A stretch of 64,000 nucleotides of DNA from Owenia fusiformis. Lineage: Eukaryota; Annelida; Polychaeta; Sabellida; Oweniidae. Positions 51,186 through 64,000 of this stretch are shown piece after piece (position 1 is the first letter of the stretch; every line of letters begins with the position of its first letter). Below the pieces are notes generated by a model. It was not told the origin of the DNA. It saw nothing but the letters and a program-made list of their open reading frames with translations, and did not search any database. The DNA lies in the NCBI GenBank assembly GCA_903813345.2, contig CAIIXF020000012.1:2399318-2463317 (forward strand). The letters run 5' to 3'. The position numbers were made by a program, and so were the translations under genes.

Positions 51186-51541
51186 AAGGACCTGATTATT
51201 ACACAGAATCATTTGATAAAGTGAACTTTTGGTAACGTAAACTTAACATTTTGACACAAGTTATATGAGACCTAAGACAAACATTTTAGGTATGTTAATC
51301 TCAGATAAGAGAGGACCCCATAAGACACGAGATTCTACCAAGCCTAATTAACGTTTTTATAGATTCGGGTTCTGCACGTATATTTTATGGTTTATAGGGG
51401 TCTGTTCTATAATAACGCCTTATAAGCTCTTACATTACCATGGGGTTTCAAGAGGAGACCTCATTACATTTATTTCTACCATTTGAATGATTTGGTTTCG
51501 CTACTTGTTAAAGGGCTTCTTCTATTGGGTGTCCCAAGATA

Positions 51542-51725
51542 CAGTAAAACCTGTATATCTGAATACTCTAATCTGAACACCTCTTAATATGAACATTGTC
51601 TCTCAGTTCCAATTTTGTTATTTCCCATTGAGTGTCTTGTTAAAGAAAATTTGAAATGTGAACACCTGCTAATACAAACACTTTTGGCTCGTTCCATCTG
51701 TGTTCGGATTAAACAGGTTCCACTG
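51542..51725. mobile_element. Pogo-like MITE, 184-bp copy, inverted
   Basis: CAGTAAAACCTG at left and CAGGTTCCACTG at right with TA on both flanks (51540-51541 and 51726-51727). Same length as 10847-11030 but opposite internal orientation. Confidence 0.8.
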
Positions 51726-51727
51726 TA

Positions 51728-54700
51728 TTATTTCTGAGACAGCAGCGAAATGTTACTATGGATATCGCCATTTATCTTTGTCGAGGTGAACAGAGGGAGG
51801 TGAACAGAGGGATAATCTTTGGATTAACAGATAGTCACATACCATGACATGATAACGCAACATCGTGTAATTGGTTGTAATAGATTTAGTCACGGGATTT
51901 AGTGCCATCACATTCTAATCCATTTTGGCATGAGGGCAATTCATAATTTCCGGTGTCTAAGGACATTTAGTCGCGTGTTTTGGATCTTGATTCACAAGGT
52001 ATCAGTTGCTACAACTTTATAACACCTTTGAAGTCGAAGACGGGACTTTTGAAAAAATTGCATTTTTTAAACAAAAAGTACGAACAGATATATTCTGGGC
52101 ACGTACACGTATAAATGAAGCCCTTCCTTTACATCCGCGGTCCCCCCCCCCCGTTGCAGTGGGACAACATCCCCATGGTCGCATGGTATACTTGATCATC
52201 AAGTATTCACAGAGTAAACAATTATTATTATCACCCTCCAAAACATCAATTTCTCCATCCATCGCACAGCGTTGCTGGTTTGCAGATATACAATCCTATG
52301 CAAGGAGAGAACGGATTATTACCTGACATTAGCCTGTAATAATAACATATTGGTAATCACCTACTCCAGACTAATAGGATCACACCAAATTATGATAGTA
52401 AATTATCAGCTTATGAAAATGATTGGAGTGCCATTCTGTTGTGTTATGAAATATTAATGCTGCTATATTTCCAATCTGATTTTAGTTGATATTTCTTAAA
52501 GTCTGATTCTCACCTCTGTCTGTTTTGTCTTTTGACTTCATTACGTATGTCTGTAACATATGAAAATCGTTCCAACTTAAAATCTATCGCTTTTAATGGG
52601 TTTGGACGAATGATTCTACTTACACGTCGCACGAAACTGGGGACAATTAGAGTAACATTATGGCGTCAAAATACCAAACAATACAATGGGCAGTATAGGG
52701 CGCAATCAGCATTATAACGTCAAAAACGACAAGCGTTACATTTTGTCAATTTTAGTCAACCTAGAAATAAGATGCTTTATTCTTATTCAACCCTGGTAAA
52801 ATTCACAGAGCAACAAGATCTCGAGGACAATATTTCTAAAATGTTTTTGATTTTTGAAAAACGGTCAGGAAATCCACTCGGGGCGTTAGCAAAAATTGAT
52901 ATGTATGGGATTTGTGGTAAAAAATCGATGCGTTACATTTTTTCAAGTCTCTGAAAGCAACTCTTATTTTCTTATTATTTGAAGAATAAAGAAATCGGTT
53001 ATTGTTTTGTAAATTTCGCCATGACAATATTGTGCAGTTAATTTTTTTTTTAAATCAGACCTAAATTAGAAGGTTAAATAAAGGTAAACTTATTGCTTGT
53101 CTCCTTCGCCTTCAAAACCTTACACAATTTTGAAAATTTTAAAAGCGTTCATATAAGACGATTTGAACTGTAGCAGCTAGGCAATTGTGACGTCATAAAA
53201 GCAAATGTTTCAATGAATAAAATGTGAAATTTTAGTAAAATTCTGATCAGTATTTCAAAAGTTATCCCGAATTCAACGAACCGTGTAAGCATGGAATGTT
53301 ACGTCTTACAGCGTATTTGACGATGTCGGAGTACATTTAACTTTAAAAATATGGTAGATCTCATCAAACTTTTCAAGGAAAAATGATTTCAGTGAAATGC
53401 GAATAAAAAATACTTCAAAATGATATATAATGCACATAGTTAGCTTTTTAAATAAGGCAGATATTAACGCTTAAAGCTGAGATTAGCCCGTATTTCCCGA
53501 ATTGTCCCCAGGTCCGTGCACGTCATAACTACCTTAATGTACAGCGTAGAATTTCACAACGAAAATAGCATATTTTCAATATTGCTTATAACTTTTGTCA
53601 ACCCAATATTCCTAAATTTAGATTCAGTTAAAAAAGAACCGACTGGTCTAATTTTTAGGACTTGAGAATTACCAATTAGGAAATTCATATTTTTAAGATA
53701 TCGATAAAAAGTAATGGCCATCAAAGTGCAATCAACACATCTGGTCTTGTTTCTTAAATTGATGTTAATTAATATACATTGACACCTTTCATTATTTTAC
53801 TAGCATAATGCAAAATTTTAATTGAGGTCATTTATTTGGTGTTAAAATATCAAACGATCTAATTCAATGAGAGAACGATCTTACAAATAGACTAAAATTA
53901 ATGTTAAGGTATATTCTAAATGAATGAAATATCCCCCCCCCCCCAAATAAATCAAGAATTGCTAATATTTTAAATCCCAAACTGTATTTATTACCATTGT
54001 ATTTGACATCATAATACGATCGTCCATGCAGAGCAGGGAAAACACATTTTTATGGGTTTAGTTTCTTCATGATTTAAAGATGGCGTTGCTGCTTGAATAT
54101 GCCAGTCGTCAAAACAAGTGATTTAAAAATTAATGATACACCTAATAACCATCAAAAATTCTAAGGATTTGATAGTTTCAGTGTATCGCATATCTCTAAA
54201 TGAATGATTTTCAAAAAATGAAAAGTTTGAATTTGGAAGATAAAAGGAAATTGTTTCACAAGTAAACAGGCAACAAAATGGTGCAATTAAATGAAGTAGA
54301 ATGGATGCAGAGTGCTTGGAAACAATCTTTTCAAGAAACATACCAAAATTCATTAAAATTGGAAAAAAGAAAGTCTTCATTCAAAAATCCAAAGATTATC
54401 TTTAAACATTATTTTGAAAAATAGGCATGACATGTGAGCAAAATCATTGTAAAATTCAGCCAGTTTTTAATATTTTAAGTTTTTTTAATATTTCAAAAAT
54501 GAAAACACCTTCAAAGAACCGATAATACAATTTTCCCGTTTTTTCATTGATATCGTCCTTGAAAAAGACCTGTCTAATATGTAGACCAACCTGTTATCCT
54601 ACAGAGCACTTACTGAGACAATAACTAGCCATTTAACACCTACTAATCAGGTATTATGCTATAATTGTCACATTTATTTAACCTATAGGCAATTTATTAT

Positions 54701-56113
54701 ATAACAATCATAATATACATGTATGATAATTGCACTTTCTCATCTGTTGTTTTTCTGATCCCAGTGCCTCCTGTTGTAAAGATATGTGCATGTCAATAAA
54801 AATTGATTATCAATTTAAATTCCCTCACAAAAAGCTTAACAGAAATATACAAGAATATGAGTCAGTTTATACGAAGAAAAAATAGACAGAGACCTAGATA
54901 CAGATCTCAGAACATAGATCCAGGGGAGAGGGTGTTGGAGATATGTTGGGAGTGAACCATGGGTGGTCGTCGGTGGTGAATTTGCGTGAGGGGGCTGCCA
55001 ACCTGTGGGTAGCTCCCTGAGTTTCTTCACATTTATGCACTGGTGTACCTCACTGTTTCATTTATTTCTTTTTTTCTAAATATTAATATGCCTTTGAAAT
55101 ATAAAGTGTTCAGTTTTTGGACGAAAATTTCCGAATAAATTCACTGGCTTCAATTTCCAGGCTTTCAATCCCTGCAAAATCTGTTGGAGAAAATCCAATT
55201 AAAGAGACTCTATTGAGACTTCTCTGTGGCATTTTTTCTTTATTCCTTTTTGTTTTGAATTTTTAACACCATTACATTAACTAACTACTTAATATGCAAC
55301 TTTTCACCACGTAGAATTTTAAAATATTAAGTTTGAAAATTCCATTTTTATAATGGAGCTCAATGGGAAAAACTACATAATTTGGATTATTTTCAAACGT
55401 AGTGGCGCGATTTTGATAAAATTGACGGACATAATAAATATTGGTAAGACGGAATGTTTGATGAAAAATGAAGAAAATTCACCGTCCTGGTTACGCAAAC
55501 TATAGAAAAATCTGAAATAATCATAAAAACCTGTAAAAATAGATTGAAGGGGGTGATATTCATTTTTAATGTGCCTTTCACTACTACAGGGTAACTATAA
55601 TTTTGGTACTGATTTGATTTTTCAATGAAAATCATTTCTATGTGTATAGTCAGTTTAAATAATACAATTGCTTTATTTCTTTACTGAACAGTGCAATCAT
55701 TTATTTATTTATCAACAGTAATGCAAACTACATATTAAATATTTAAATAATTCTATTAATTAAAGCATTGAGATGATACTTAAATAATCACATATTATAT
55801 TGATAGGCATATTATATTATAGGATTTAAGCCAATGACTCGATCAATGCATTGTAGATGATTAAATTTAACATATGGCCTGATTCTAGACTATGAACGAG
55901 GGTGGTAGTCCGAATTCAAAGCCTAGACTAGAAGACATAAGTGGATTGAAGCATCCACTATTGATTGAATCATGTGCTTTAATTCAATTTCACACATTGC
56001 AAAATATCTTTTACAATTTCACTTAACAGAATCATATTTTTTCAAAGATATGTTGTACTTTTAGAATCATTTGCTTCAAAGAATTGAACTATTTTTCGAT
56101 GGAGATAAAAAAT
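51728..56113. other. Intergenic, nothing recognised
   Basis: No exon with family resemblance on either strand. Contains a 12-C run near 53933-53944. CTGGGGACAATT appears once forward (about 52637) and once inverted (about 53503), possibly a decayed element. Confidence 0.4.
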
Positions 56114-56192
56114 TTTGCTGTATACTTTGTTTGTAAAAATGCCAGCCATGGCTGTTCGATGGGATTTGCTACACTTTGCTATTGCTGTTGTC
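56114..56192 (+). mobile_element. HINE-like element, family A, 3' fragment
   Basis: TACTTTGTTTGTAAAAATGC, TGTTCGATGGGATTTGCTAC and CTGTTGTCT match the 3' end at 21130-21203. Confidence 0.7.
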
Positions 56193-56999
56193 TAGTTGAA
56201 GGATGGATGGACGGACAAATGGAGGGGTCTCTATAGATTATACCCTAATCTTCGTTGGATTGAACAATTGTGAATATGGTTTGTTGGACAAATAAAACTG
56301 ATTGAATAAAAGCAAATAATGAAGTGGTAATTTATTTAAAATCATTAAAATCTCAAACATGCTTGCTTTGGTCTAGTCACTTAATTCCTGAATGTCCCGT
56401 AATTAGTATTACCTTATTAGATGCAGTGAAGGAGTTAAATCATTGGGATATAAATAAATCATGCAAAACATATTTTGTACATATTTCTCATCATTTAGGG
56501 TTACCCAGTAGTTTACAAGCTGACCTTTGCAAAATATATTTCACTTACTATCCTCATTCGCTATCACGCTATCTAGTTTCTTTCCAAATTGGCCTGGATT
56601 GCCTGGTTTATTGGTTTTAGCGAACCGTCCGTTTCGTCGAACCATCATTTTGCTAAGGTTGTTTGTGATGAATATACAATATTCAGTTACATATAACTGT
56701 ACAGCAACTTTATGCAAGGGAAGGTAATTGTGTGAGAGCACATAAAGTACATGAGGTATTGACCCACTTGTCTCAGTGAATCTTATAAACAGTGCATAAA
56801 GTTTTTTCTATGCAATGATTGGCTCACAGTTACTTATAGTGTAAGTTATTTTATTTCTATACAGTGTGGAATAGAGTGTATAAACTTTTACAGTTTCAAG
56901 CAGGTTTTAGTGTTTTCTGACCAATGATATATTCAGACTTATTCATTTCACGATTATGTAATACTGACCTACATATCTGTATAGCATATCTTTAACTCA
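56193..56999. other. Intergenic, nothing recognised
   Basis: Short open frames without family resemblance. Confidence 0.4.
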
Positions 57000-57311
57000 G
57001 TTCCAAAATTTACTATTAGAGGGCGTGTCAATCTACTATCTTCTTATTCATGAAAACTGACAAGCACTCATCAAGGCGGAGCTAGATCAATGACCTTCCT
57101 CAATGACGTCAAGGAAATTGATATTTTGTTGCTAGGTAATCAAAGATTGACCAATCATGGCGCAGAATTGAATGTCAATCAATGATACTTCGCGCCTTAG
57201 TTGAAGCCCACCCAAATCTGTATAGTGTAAGCCAGAGAGCCATTGAAATCACACGTGTATTTAGCTCTCAGAATTAACGTAGTTTTAGTTGGATATAGAG
57301 CAGTATAGAAA
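57000..57311 (+). promoter_or_regulatory. Probable Musashi-like promoter and 5' UTR
   Basis: Contains a full CRE-type TGACGTCA (57104-57111), a CCAAT box (57151-57155) and an E-box CACGTG (57252-57257) ahead of the start codon. No clear TATA box. Functional meaning is inferred from motif identity only. Confidence 0.45.
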
Positions 57312-57379
57312 ATGAAAATGGATGTACAGTCTCAGCAAAACAATTCTGTCAACGGTGTGGATGATCATCAAGACCCAGG
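57312..57379 (+). CDS. msi: Musashi-like exon 1
   Basis: 22 codons plus 2 nt: [20 protein letters not shown] then DP; donor GTAAGT. Confidence 0.85.
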
Positions 57380-60300
57380 GTAAGTACAACTTGCAATAAT
57401 CACTTCGGAATTTCACTGTTATTTTCTAAGTTCAATTGGTTCAAATCCCAGCTTTGTTACAAGATTTTCAGAAGTCGATGTTTTCCCACGTTTGGTTCGA
57501 CACTTTCCAGGTCCGAAATATCGTTCAAATTTACAACGATTTCTCTCTGTTTGTAGGAAAATGTTCGTAGGTGGCCTAAGCTGGCAGACTACCCCAGGTA
57601 TGTTCAGAATCAGTGATTCATTCTTATGTTTACCCTAGATTTTTCCAAGGCTTTGATTGAATTATGTGTTGTCAAATAGGCCAATATGGCTGTTCAAGAT
57701 TTTGCTGTATAATTTTGCAGTATTAGGTATAATGTGAGTTCTCTCTATTTCAGAGGGTTTGAGGGAACACTTCGCTAAGTATGGAGAAATTTCCGAATGT
57801 ATGGTGATGAGGGACCCAATTACAAAGCGATCCAGGTAGGTCGAAATTTTTCCAAAAATCACATCACAAAATCATAAACGAATCTTGTAGGCTAAAAATC
57901 ACAGCTTTTCATTGTCAAATATAGGAAATAGCGCAGATAGATTGAGAATAAAACGTTAGATTGAGTAGAACAGAAGTCTAAAATAATTTGGTAGAACCAA
58001 GTTCCAGATTAGCTGGATTCATGGTTAACATTGGGGGAGCGTTGCATAAATGTTTGTGTGCCTATAGAATTTGTTGGGATTAGTACATTGGCAATGGTCA
58101 ATTTGGGATGTTGATTAGCATATGAAGGCATTTAACACCTAGATTATATTCTAAATTGGGGTATATATAGCTGTCACAGATCAATTCGTGTTGAGACATC
58201 AAAGCTATTTGATTGCATTAAATCTGACGTACTATAGCTTGATTTGTTCTGGGGTAAAGGTTTATACATTTGGAGCCATTAAAATTTGACTTGGTTGAGA
58301 TGTGATTGTTAAATTGAATACATTGCATGTGAAACTAATGTAGAAGTACAGGTTTAGAACATAGTCATGTAGTAAAGCTTGATGTTCAAATGGCACAGTT
58401 TTGGTCACAACAAATAAACGACCTACCCTTAAATGCCAAACCGTTTTACTTTTTCCTATTTCTTAAGTTCGTTTGAAATTTTATCCTTACCCTATTGCGA
58501 TGCCAGGTTTTTAAGTTCAGACAATTTTTTGTGTCACTTTTTCATCGCCCAAAATGTGTTCATACAATCGTCCCCTTTTTGACATTTTAAAGTACTTCAA
58601 GCTAAGTGCTAATAAGCTCAAATTAAGGTTTATAATTGCTTTAACTGAACTGTATATACAATACACAATCATGCAACACAACTTTTGCATGTTATTGAAA
58701 ATATGTCAAAGCATGTCATATCTCAAAATCTCTAATGACATTTACAATTTTGATGCAAAAACCTCAGTATTTTAACATTTACATATTACACCCACACTAG
58801 CTAACCTCAATATACAGGCAATATTTTCATTTATATTTACATATTAATGACTATTAATATTCATTAAAAAGCAGTGTAAAGACATGTAAAATCATATCTG
58901 CTCAATTACACCTAAAGCATTTTTCTTTGCAAATAGAAAATCTTTGCAATTTTGAAAAACTGTTAAAAAAAGAATATTCAATGATACAGTGAAACCAACA
59001 AAATTCAATCACTTTTTGATAGATTCAGAGCAAATATAATGTTTTTTAATGGTCACCTTTCTTTGATATTGATATGAGATTAAAATAAGATTTAAAAGTC
59101 TTCACATCTCAAAGTTTTTCATACTGGTTACTTTATTGATTTGCTATATACTATCTTTCCATCTAGAGATTTTCAATGTGGTTTTATTGAAGAAATAATA
59201 TCTTTTACCTGGTTGCCAATGAATAAAACCTTGAGATATTCTAATGAGTTTTTTCTATATAGGTTTTCTAAAGCGATTCAGATTTATAATTCAGTTCTTT
59301 CATCTGATGTTTGGTACAGTACATGCATAATATTCCTATTTTCAATAAAAAATGGATGATTTGACATTCATATATTATTTCCATTCTGTTTTTATTTTTG
59401 TTTTTAAGTTTTACATTCATTGTTTCTTCAGAAATTTTTTGATTTTAAAATATCATTTTTACAGTTTTGTCTAAAATTTGTCAAAGATAACTCACTTCGC
59501 AATTTAGTATTTTTTTCATTTTAAAGTGGGTGCAGTTCCTGCTTGACAGAATTACTTGAACCTATTACCCCTGGTCCCTTCCTCCCTCCCCTGGTATCTT
59601 CTGTAACTGTCAAACCGTTTGTAGTGGCCAACTGTCAAATATACTGTGTTTTGCAGGGGATTCGGCTTTGTGACCTTCACAGATGTAGACAGTGTAGACA
59701 AGGTCTTAGCTAATGGACCACATGAACTAGATCAAAAAGTGGTTAGTGGACATTTTTTTCATTAGAATTTAGCATCCTTCAAATGCAGGGCTTTTTCGGA
59801 GCTCCTCCACAACTTGCCGTTGGAGGAAGTCTTGGGAGCGCTGCATTTTCTCGGGTTGGACCATCCTTGATAACAGTTTCATATTTGTTTATATTTTATG
59901 AAATGACAAAGGCAGTTGCATCTTAATTTTCTGCCCTATGGTCATATTTTAAACAAAAAGTAATATGAAATTGTTATTGTTTGTGGACCACCCTGTATTT
60001 TTATGATATTCTATAAGGTCTCCAAGATTTATCCTGTGTTAATATATAATACAGGGTGATCTCGAAGATTCTTATTAAGTTAATCTGTAGCAGGTAATTT
60101 TCACTTAGCTAGACTATATTATCATTTGATTCTTTGTGTCGCCCTGTATGGATGGATTAATTGAAATTTTCAAAAGGCGACACAAGAAATCACAAGATTG
60201 TGCATGTAATTTTTCAAAATATTTTCTAATATATTATTATAGTGATATTAAATTATAGTGATATTTATATTCTAGATATTAATGAACTATTTGCTTGTAA

Positions 60301-61490
60301 TGAAACTGCATGTTGAAAAGTATTTCAAAAACTGAATAATTTCAAGGTGATATTGTAATCGATTTTTTTCTATATTGAACCCATCCTTATGAAATCTAAA
60401 ACTTAAACAAAAAATGCTCGAGGAGTAGCGTACTTTGTGGTATATAACATATTGAAAGTCCAAATTATTTCAAAAGTAATTCCGAAAACTTATTGAAAAT
60501 CCAAATTCTTTCAAGAATGATTCCACAAACTTTTTGAAAATCCAAATTATTTCAAAGGTGAATCCATAAACTTATTGAACGAGCCTCAATTTGATATGAA
60601 ACAGTTCTAGTGGTTTATCCTCTTGAATGCCCCTTTGACGATATCATTTTACTGATTTATCGGATTCTATCTATATAGGCCTGCATTTATATGCTCCGTA
60701 ACATTGATTATGTTATATGCATCTCATTTCTTCAAATTGATTGATGCAGTGGAAAAGACTCGTGGTATTGTTCATCTAAGGAAAATGAATCACACAAATT
60801 TTTCTCTCGATAATATCTCGAAAATTGTTGCTTTTTTTCCCTGGAAACTTTTGAGTTTAATTCCGAAGCTTGGTCTTGAGCTTGTATGATTTCATGATTT
60901 TTTGAATGATTTTGAGGATTCCCTGTTGATTCTGTAATTTTAGAAAAAATGCATGAAACCACAAGATTTTGTAGAATTCTGTGGTTTGTATAGTGTAATT
61001 AATTGCCTTGGGTGATCATTGATCTGGTTCTTAAAAAATTCTAGGTTAACACGGTTGCATCATTTTCAAAATACGGAACTACAGCGAAGTTGCACCCTTC
61101 GTAGTTCAAATCCTTGGGAGTCACAATTCTCCTCATTTTAGAATTATGGCAAACATTATATACTCGTAGATGACTTTGGCTTGAGTTCTTATAAAACCAA
61201 CTTTGAAATTAAACATCTATATTTGTTGAACTAAATTAGGTGGCTTAGAAACTTATACAAGGTGTTTCTTTGAACATATACCTTAAACACATATGCCCTC
61301 ATTATTGTCAAAAGAATTTTCTTTTCTAAGCCTTTCACTAAGAAGTCTTACTTTGAAAGGTGCAAAAATAGTCAGAACTTAAGCAAACATGTGAATTTGT
61401 TTGTTTTAACTTTGTTTTTACTTTTACCTTTCATAGGTAGACCCCAAAGTTGCATTTCCAAGACGTCCCAATGCACAGCAAGCGGCAAAG
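57312..61490 (+). CDS. msi: Musashi-family RNA-binding protein, N-terminal part (partial gene)
   Basis: Five coding exons: 57312-57379, 57557-57597, 57754-57835, 59657-59741, 61437-61490, all GT-AG with matching phases, giving 110 residues before the right edge. They hold RRM1: RNP2 KMFVGGL at 24-30, [33 protein letters not shown]1 RGFGFVTF at 64-71, then [10 protein letters not shown]. This is diagnostic of Musashi and its relative Rbp6, which bind UAG-type motifs in mRNA 3' UTRs and control translation. RRM2 is not in the window. DPGK before RNP2 and SVDKVL resemble the Rbp6 branch; Msi and Rbp6 cannot be separated here. The first of two in-frame ATGs (57312, 57318) is chosen; the second is possible. 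Confidence 0.92.
57557..57597 (+). CDS. msi: Musashi-like exon 2 (RNP2)
   Basis: 41-nt exon [14 protein letters not shown]; same small exon size and position as in vertebrate Musashi genes (from memory of the family). Acceptor TTTGTAG, donor GTATGT. Confidence 0.95.
57754..57835 (+). CDS. msi: Musashi-like exon 3
   Basis: [20 protein letters not shown] then DPITKRS; acceptor TATTTCAG, donor GTAGGT. Confidence 0.95.
57840..59656. other. Musashi-like intron 3
   Basis: 1.8-kb AT-rich intron with no recognised repeat or gene. Confidence 0.6.
59657..59741 (+). CDS. msi: Musashi-like exon 4 (RNP1)
   Basis: Completes Arg, then [20 protein letters not shown] and PHELDQKV; acceptor TTTTGCAG, donor GTTAGT. 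Confidence 0.95.
61437..61490 (+). CDS. msi: Musashi-like exon 5
   Basis: 18 codons: [24 protein letters not shown] is the invariant Musashi link between the two RRMs; PNAQQAAK replaces the usual AQPK-like ending. Donor GTAAGT. Confidence 0.92.
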
Positions 61491-61674
61491 GTAAGTAACC
61501 CTTATGCTTTAAAGTTTTTATATTCCAGCGCCATGTCTTGGAGAAGATATTACGAAACTAAAGCCATGTGATATTTTACAAATGTGGGGGGGGAGATGGT
61601 GTTAGGGGGTGGCATTCTAAAGTATTAACATCTTGGAGAAAATATGACAAATATGGAGTTAGATTACAGATGAT

Positions 61675-61695
61675 GGGGAGGGGGGAGGGTGGGGG
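61675..61695 (+). repeat. G-quadruplex motif in Musashi-like intron 5
   Basis: Four G-runs of 4, 6, 3 and 5 separated by single bases (A, A, T), on the transcribed sense strand 185 bp after the exon 5 donor. A weaker G-rich stretch lies at 61585-61612. Confidence 0.7.
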
Positions 61696-61699
61696 TACT

Positions 61700-64000
61700 G
61701 TAAGGAGGATAGCATGTTCAAGTATTAGCCATTGCCCTAAGTAGATCAAATTTGATGTAATCTTTAGTCACCTTGATTTGGAAATATTGATGGTTATAAT
61801 CCCCGGATTACGGATTATCCTCACGGATTAGGAATATATGATAGCTGCGCATATCAAAGATTTGAGCATTCCATATGACATTACAGTTAAGAGTTGACTG
61901 TAAGATATCATTTATTACGAATCCACGTTTCTTTTTTCTCACCTTAGTAATCCTGTATAAGATGAATAAGGCTAATTAATGCATACCTTTGCTAGTTAAT
62001 TAAATAAAAATCATACAATTATTGATTGCTTGTGAAATGACTGTAGTTAAGCCGCTTAACACACATAAGATCCTGGAACTTCAGTAGAACGTATACATTG
62101 TCTTATTTGAAGAAAAGGTTATAATCCATTGTTTTTTAACCCATCAATTTATATTTATTGATCTCAAAAGAATGATTTTTTGAAAGAGAAGTTATGTGAA
62201 GAAATATATGAGGGTTTATTCATAACATTGTGGGTGGTACCTCAGTTAATGACGGGATTAAAACGTAGAGGTTGGAGTGATCTTTTCGAATTCAGAGGTT
62301 CTGATATTGAAATTCCAATTAATGTTTCTACTGAATAGTCCATGAAATAAATAACAGTTCTTGACTTGTAAATGTATCTTAAGAATTTGTGAAGAAAAAC
62401 AGGGACAAAAAGCATTTATTTTTGTCATCAGGGTATGATTTGGAACTCAGGTCAAAATGTGTTCTAAACATACATAACTAAGGCATGAGATTAACTTACG
62501 GCTGTGGTACTGGTAAAAAAAGGTTGAAATCAACATGTACCTCCAATTTCCGTATCTCTGATAATGCAGAAATATTCTTATGTTTCCCTTAACATCACTG
62601 TTAGCTCAACCCTACACTTTTTCGATCTCTATTTGTGACGTCATCTCTAATACATCAAAGAAAAACATGAGTACGATCGTTTCCACATACTTTATACATG
62701 GACTGCCTCTCTGTTTAAAAACTTTGGGAATTATCAAGAATGGGGTAGAATTGTTGAATGGATTAGTAAGGGACACTTTAACCTAAAAATAGTTCCAAAC
62801 GCCATATTCCAAACATCTCCACATGTTGGTTGCTCGGATTACAAGTGATCTGTTCAAGGGTTTTAACCAGTGCTGACTTATCAGAATGTTGTTTTTTGTC
62901 CAAATTGGATCAATGAAAAAGCTATCTTTTTTATCGTTGATTGAAACTTCCTGTGTGATGTTGGATCTGCATAGTCTCAGCAACTTAATTTATATCATTC
63001 TTTGATAATTTTTATGTGATATACTGTTTTGTTTTTAATGGTAATGACAGTCTAATCAAGTTAGCGTTTATTTGACAGTATTTTATCTCTTCCCCAATTT
63101 GCCATCTTGTCTTTGACATATGTTGCAGGTACCTTTGTCTGAGAGTTGTACATTTTGGTAACATGATACCATCTTGTCTGCGGAATGGCATCGTATGGTA
63201 CACAATACACATGTTGTGGTGAAAGTTGAAATCATTTTCAACAATTGCTAATTGGAAAAATACTAATAATGAATTGAATGAATTATGACAAATAACAGCT
63301 TTGGCTTATCAGATTTGATATCAAATTAATAACAAAACTCCCAACCTCAAACTGGATGTATATTGATAAACCGCATTGATTTTATATTAAACTTTACGAT
63401 TTGTTTTAGTTGACTGTGAAAGAGATATACAGTGATTATAAATATAAGTGTGAAACAGGTTACTACGATACTCCATGATATTTGTACAGCCCAGGGTTTA
63501 GCTCAGATATTAGGCGGCATTTTTGATTATGCATACATATTTCAACGCATTTCTCTCAAAAATTTGAATAAACCACCCAGTTTTCTGGCATTTCGTTACA
63601 ATTTAGAGTATAATCTACACGTCTGTTACCTCCGTTCCTTTGAAGTTCTCCTCTTTCGTGGTTAATTCTGCATTTCAAAAAGCCCACTTCTGATATTTTA
63701 TCTATGAGGAGGTAGAACATGTAATTGATGAACATAAGGTAATTAGACCCATCATTAATAAGGATTATGGAGTAAACCCTGATTTTAGACTGGCATGGGG
63801 TGCTATGGTGCAATTACCTTACGGATAATAGACGTTATTCCAAATCTCTCGCATGCCTAGCAATCTGTCTTCTTCAAGGTTTAGATGAACTAAATTACGC
63901 TACGATTCATACATCATGCCAAAGAATCTATGGTTTACATACCATGATATTTAGAATTAGTGAATCGAACTAAAATTTCGTGTTCTTTATTTGATCCAAA
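61700..64000. other. Musashi-like intron 5 (continues past the window)
   Basis: No RRM2-like exon (for example a KIFVGG motif) was found to the end of the window. Short open frames are unsupported. Confidence 0.5.

Noticed and set aside
52637-53520. Inverted pair of CTGGGGACAATT as ends of a mobile element
   Set aside because: The match extends only about 12 bp with weak similarity beyond it; could be chance or a very old element.
62580-63813. Short open frames near the right edge as Musashi-like exons
   Set aside because: None contains an RRM2-like motif or fits the splice phase after exon 5.

Overview
The window looks like an animal nuclear genome, most likely a marine invertebrate and plausibly a lophotrochozoan such as a mollusc; this is inferred from small exons with GT-AG introns and many non-autonomous DNA transposons. 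It is AT-rich, has no bacterial-type operons, and most of its length is intron, intergenic DNA or repeats. Three protein-coding genes can be supported.

Layout. (1) 1825-1976, minus strand: the first coding exon of a gene resembling TBC1D10-type Rab GTPase-activating proteins; the rest lies beyond the left edge. (2) 3452-34559, plus strand: a complete ataxin-2 gene. I could join 21 coding exons with consistent phases into 2706 nt, giving 901 residues plus stop, with an LSm domain, the LsmAD region, a canonical PAM2 poly(A)-binding-protein motif and a long Gln/Pro/His-rich tail. Genes 1 and 2 are head to head, 1.5 kb apart. (3) 57312-61490 and onward, plus strand: the first five coding exons of a Musashi-family RNA-binding protein, covering its first RRM; the rest lies beyond the right edge. 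Ataxin-2 and Musashi are both cytoplasmic mRNA regulators, and both families are known to contact poly(A)-binding protein.

Repeats. The introns hold a layered set of mobile elements: a MULE-like element with a 9-bp target duplication carrying a nested TA-duplicating MITE; 184-bp pogo-like MITEs; nested hAT-like elements, one still carrying a BED zinc finger; and three families of Helentron/HINE-like elements that differ in sequence but share one blueprint. There are large tandem arrays of 27 bp (7.3 kb, 41.8-49.0 kb), 136 bp (2.3 kb), 58 bp, 52 bp and 50 bp, and an inverted minisatellite at 49.8-50.4 kb.

Most notable. First, the shared architecture of the three HINE-like families: a 5' motif that can pair with a local or a distal copy of its complement, a short-period repeat, 135-162-bp tandem units, a small 3' hairpin and a TTGTT-like end. 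Second, small tandem duplications have repeatedly copied ataxin-2 gene boundaries: the exon 5 donor (x3), the exon 14 acceptor (with an in-frame alternative), the exon 19 acceptor (82 bp, x2) and the stop codon (50 bp, x11). Third, there is a perfect 38-bp palindrome between the two divergent genes. The long open frames inside the 27-bp and CCCATTTCGCCCC-type arrays look like by-products of repeats rather than genes.
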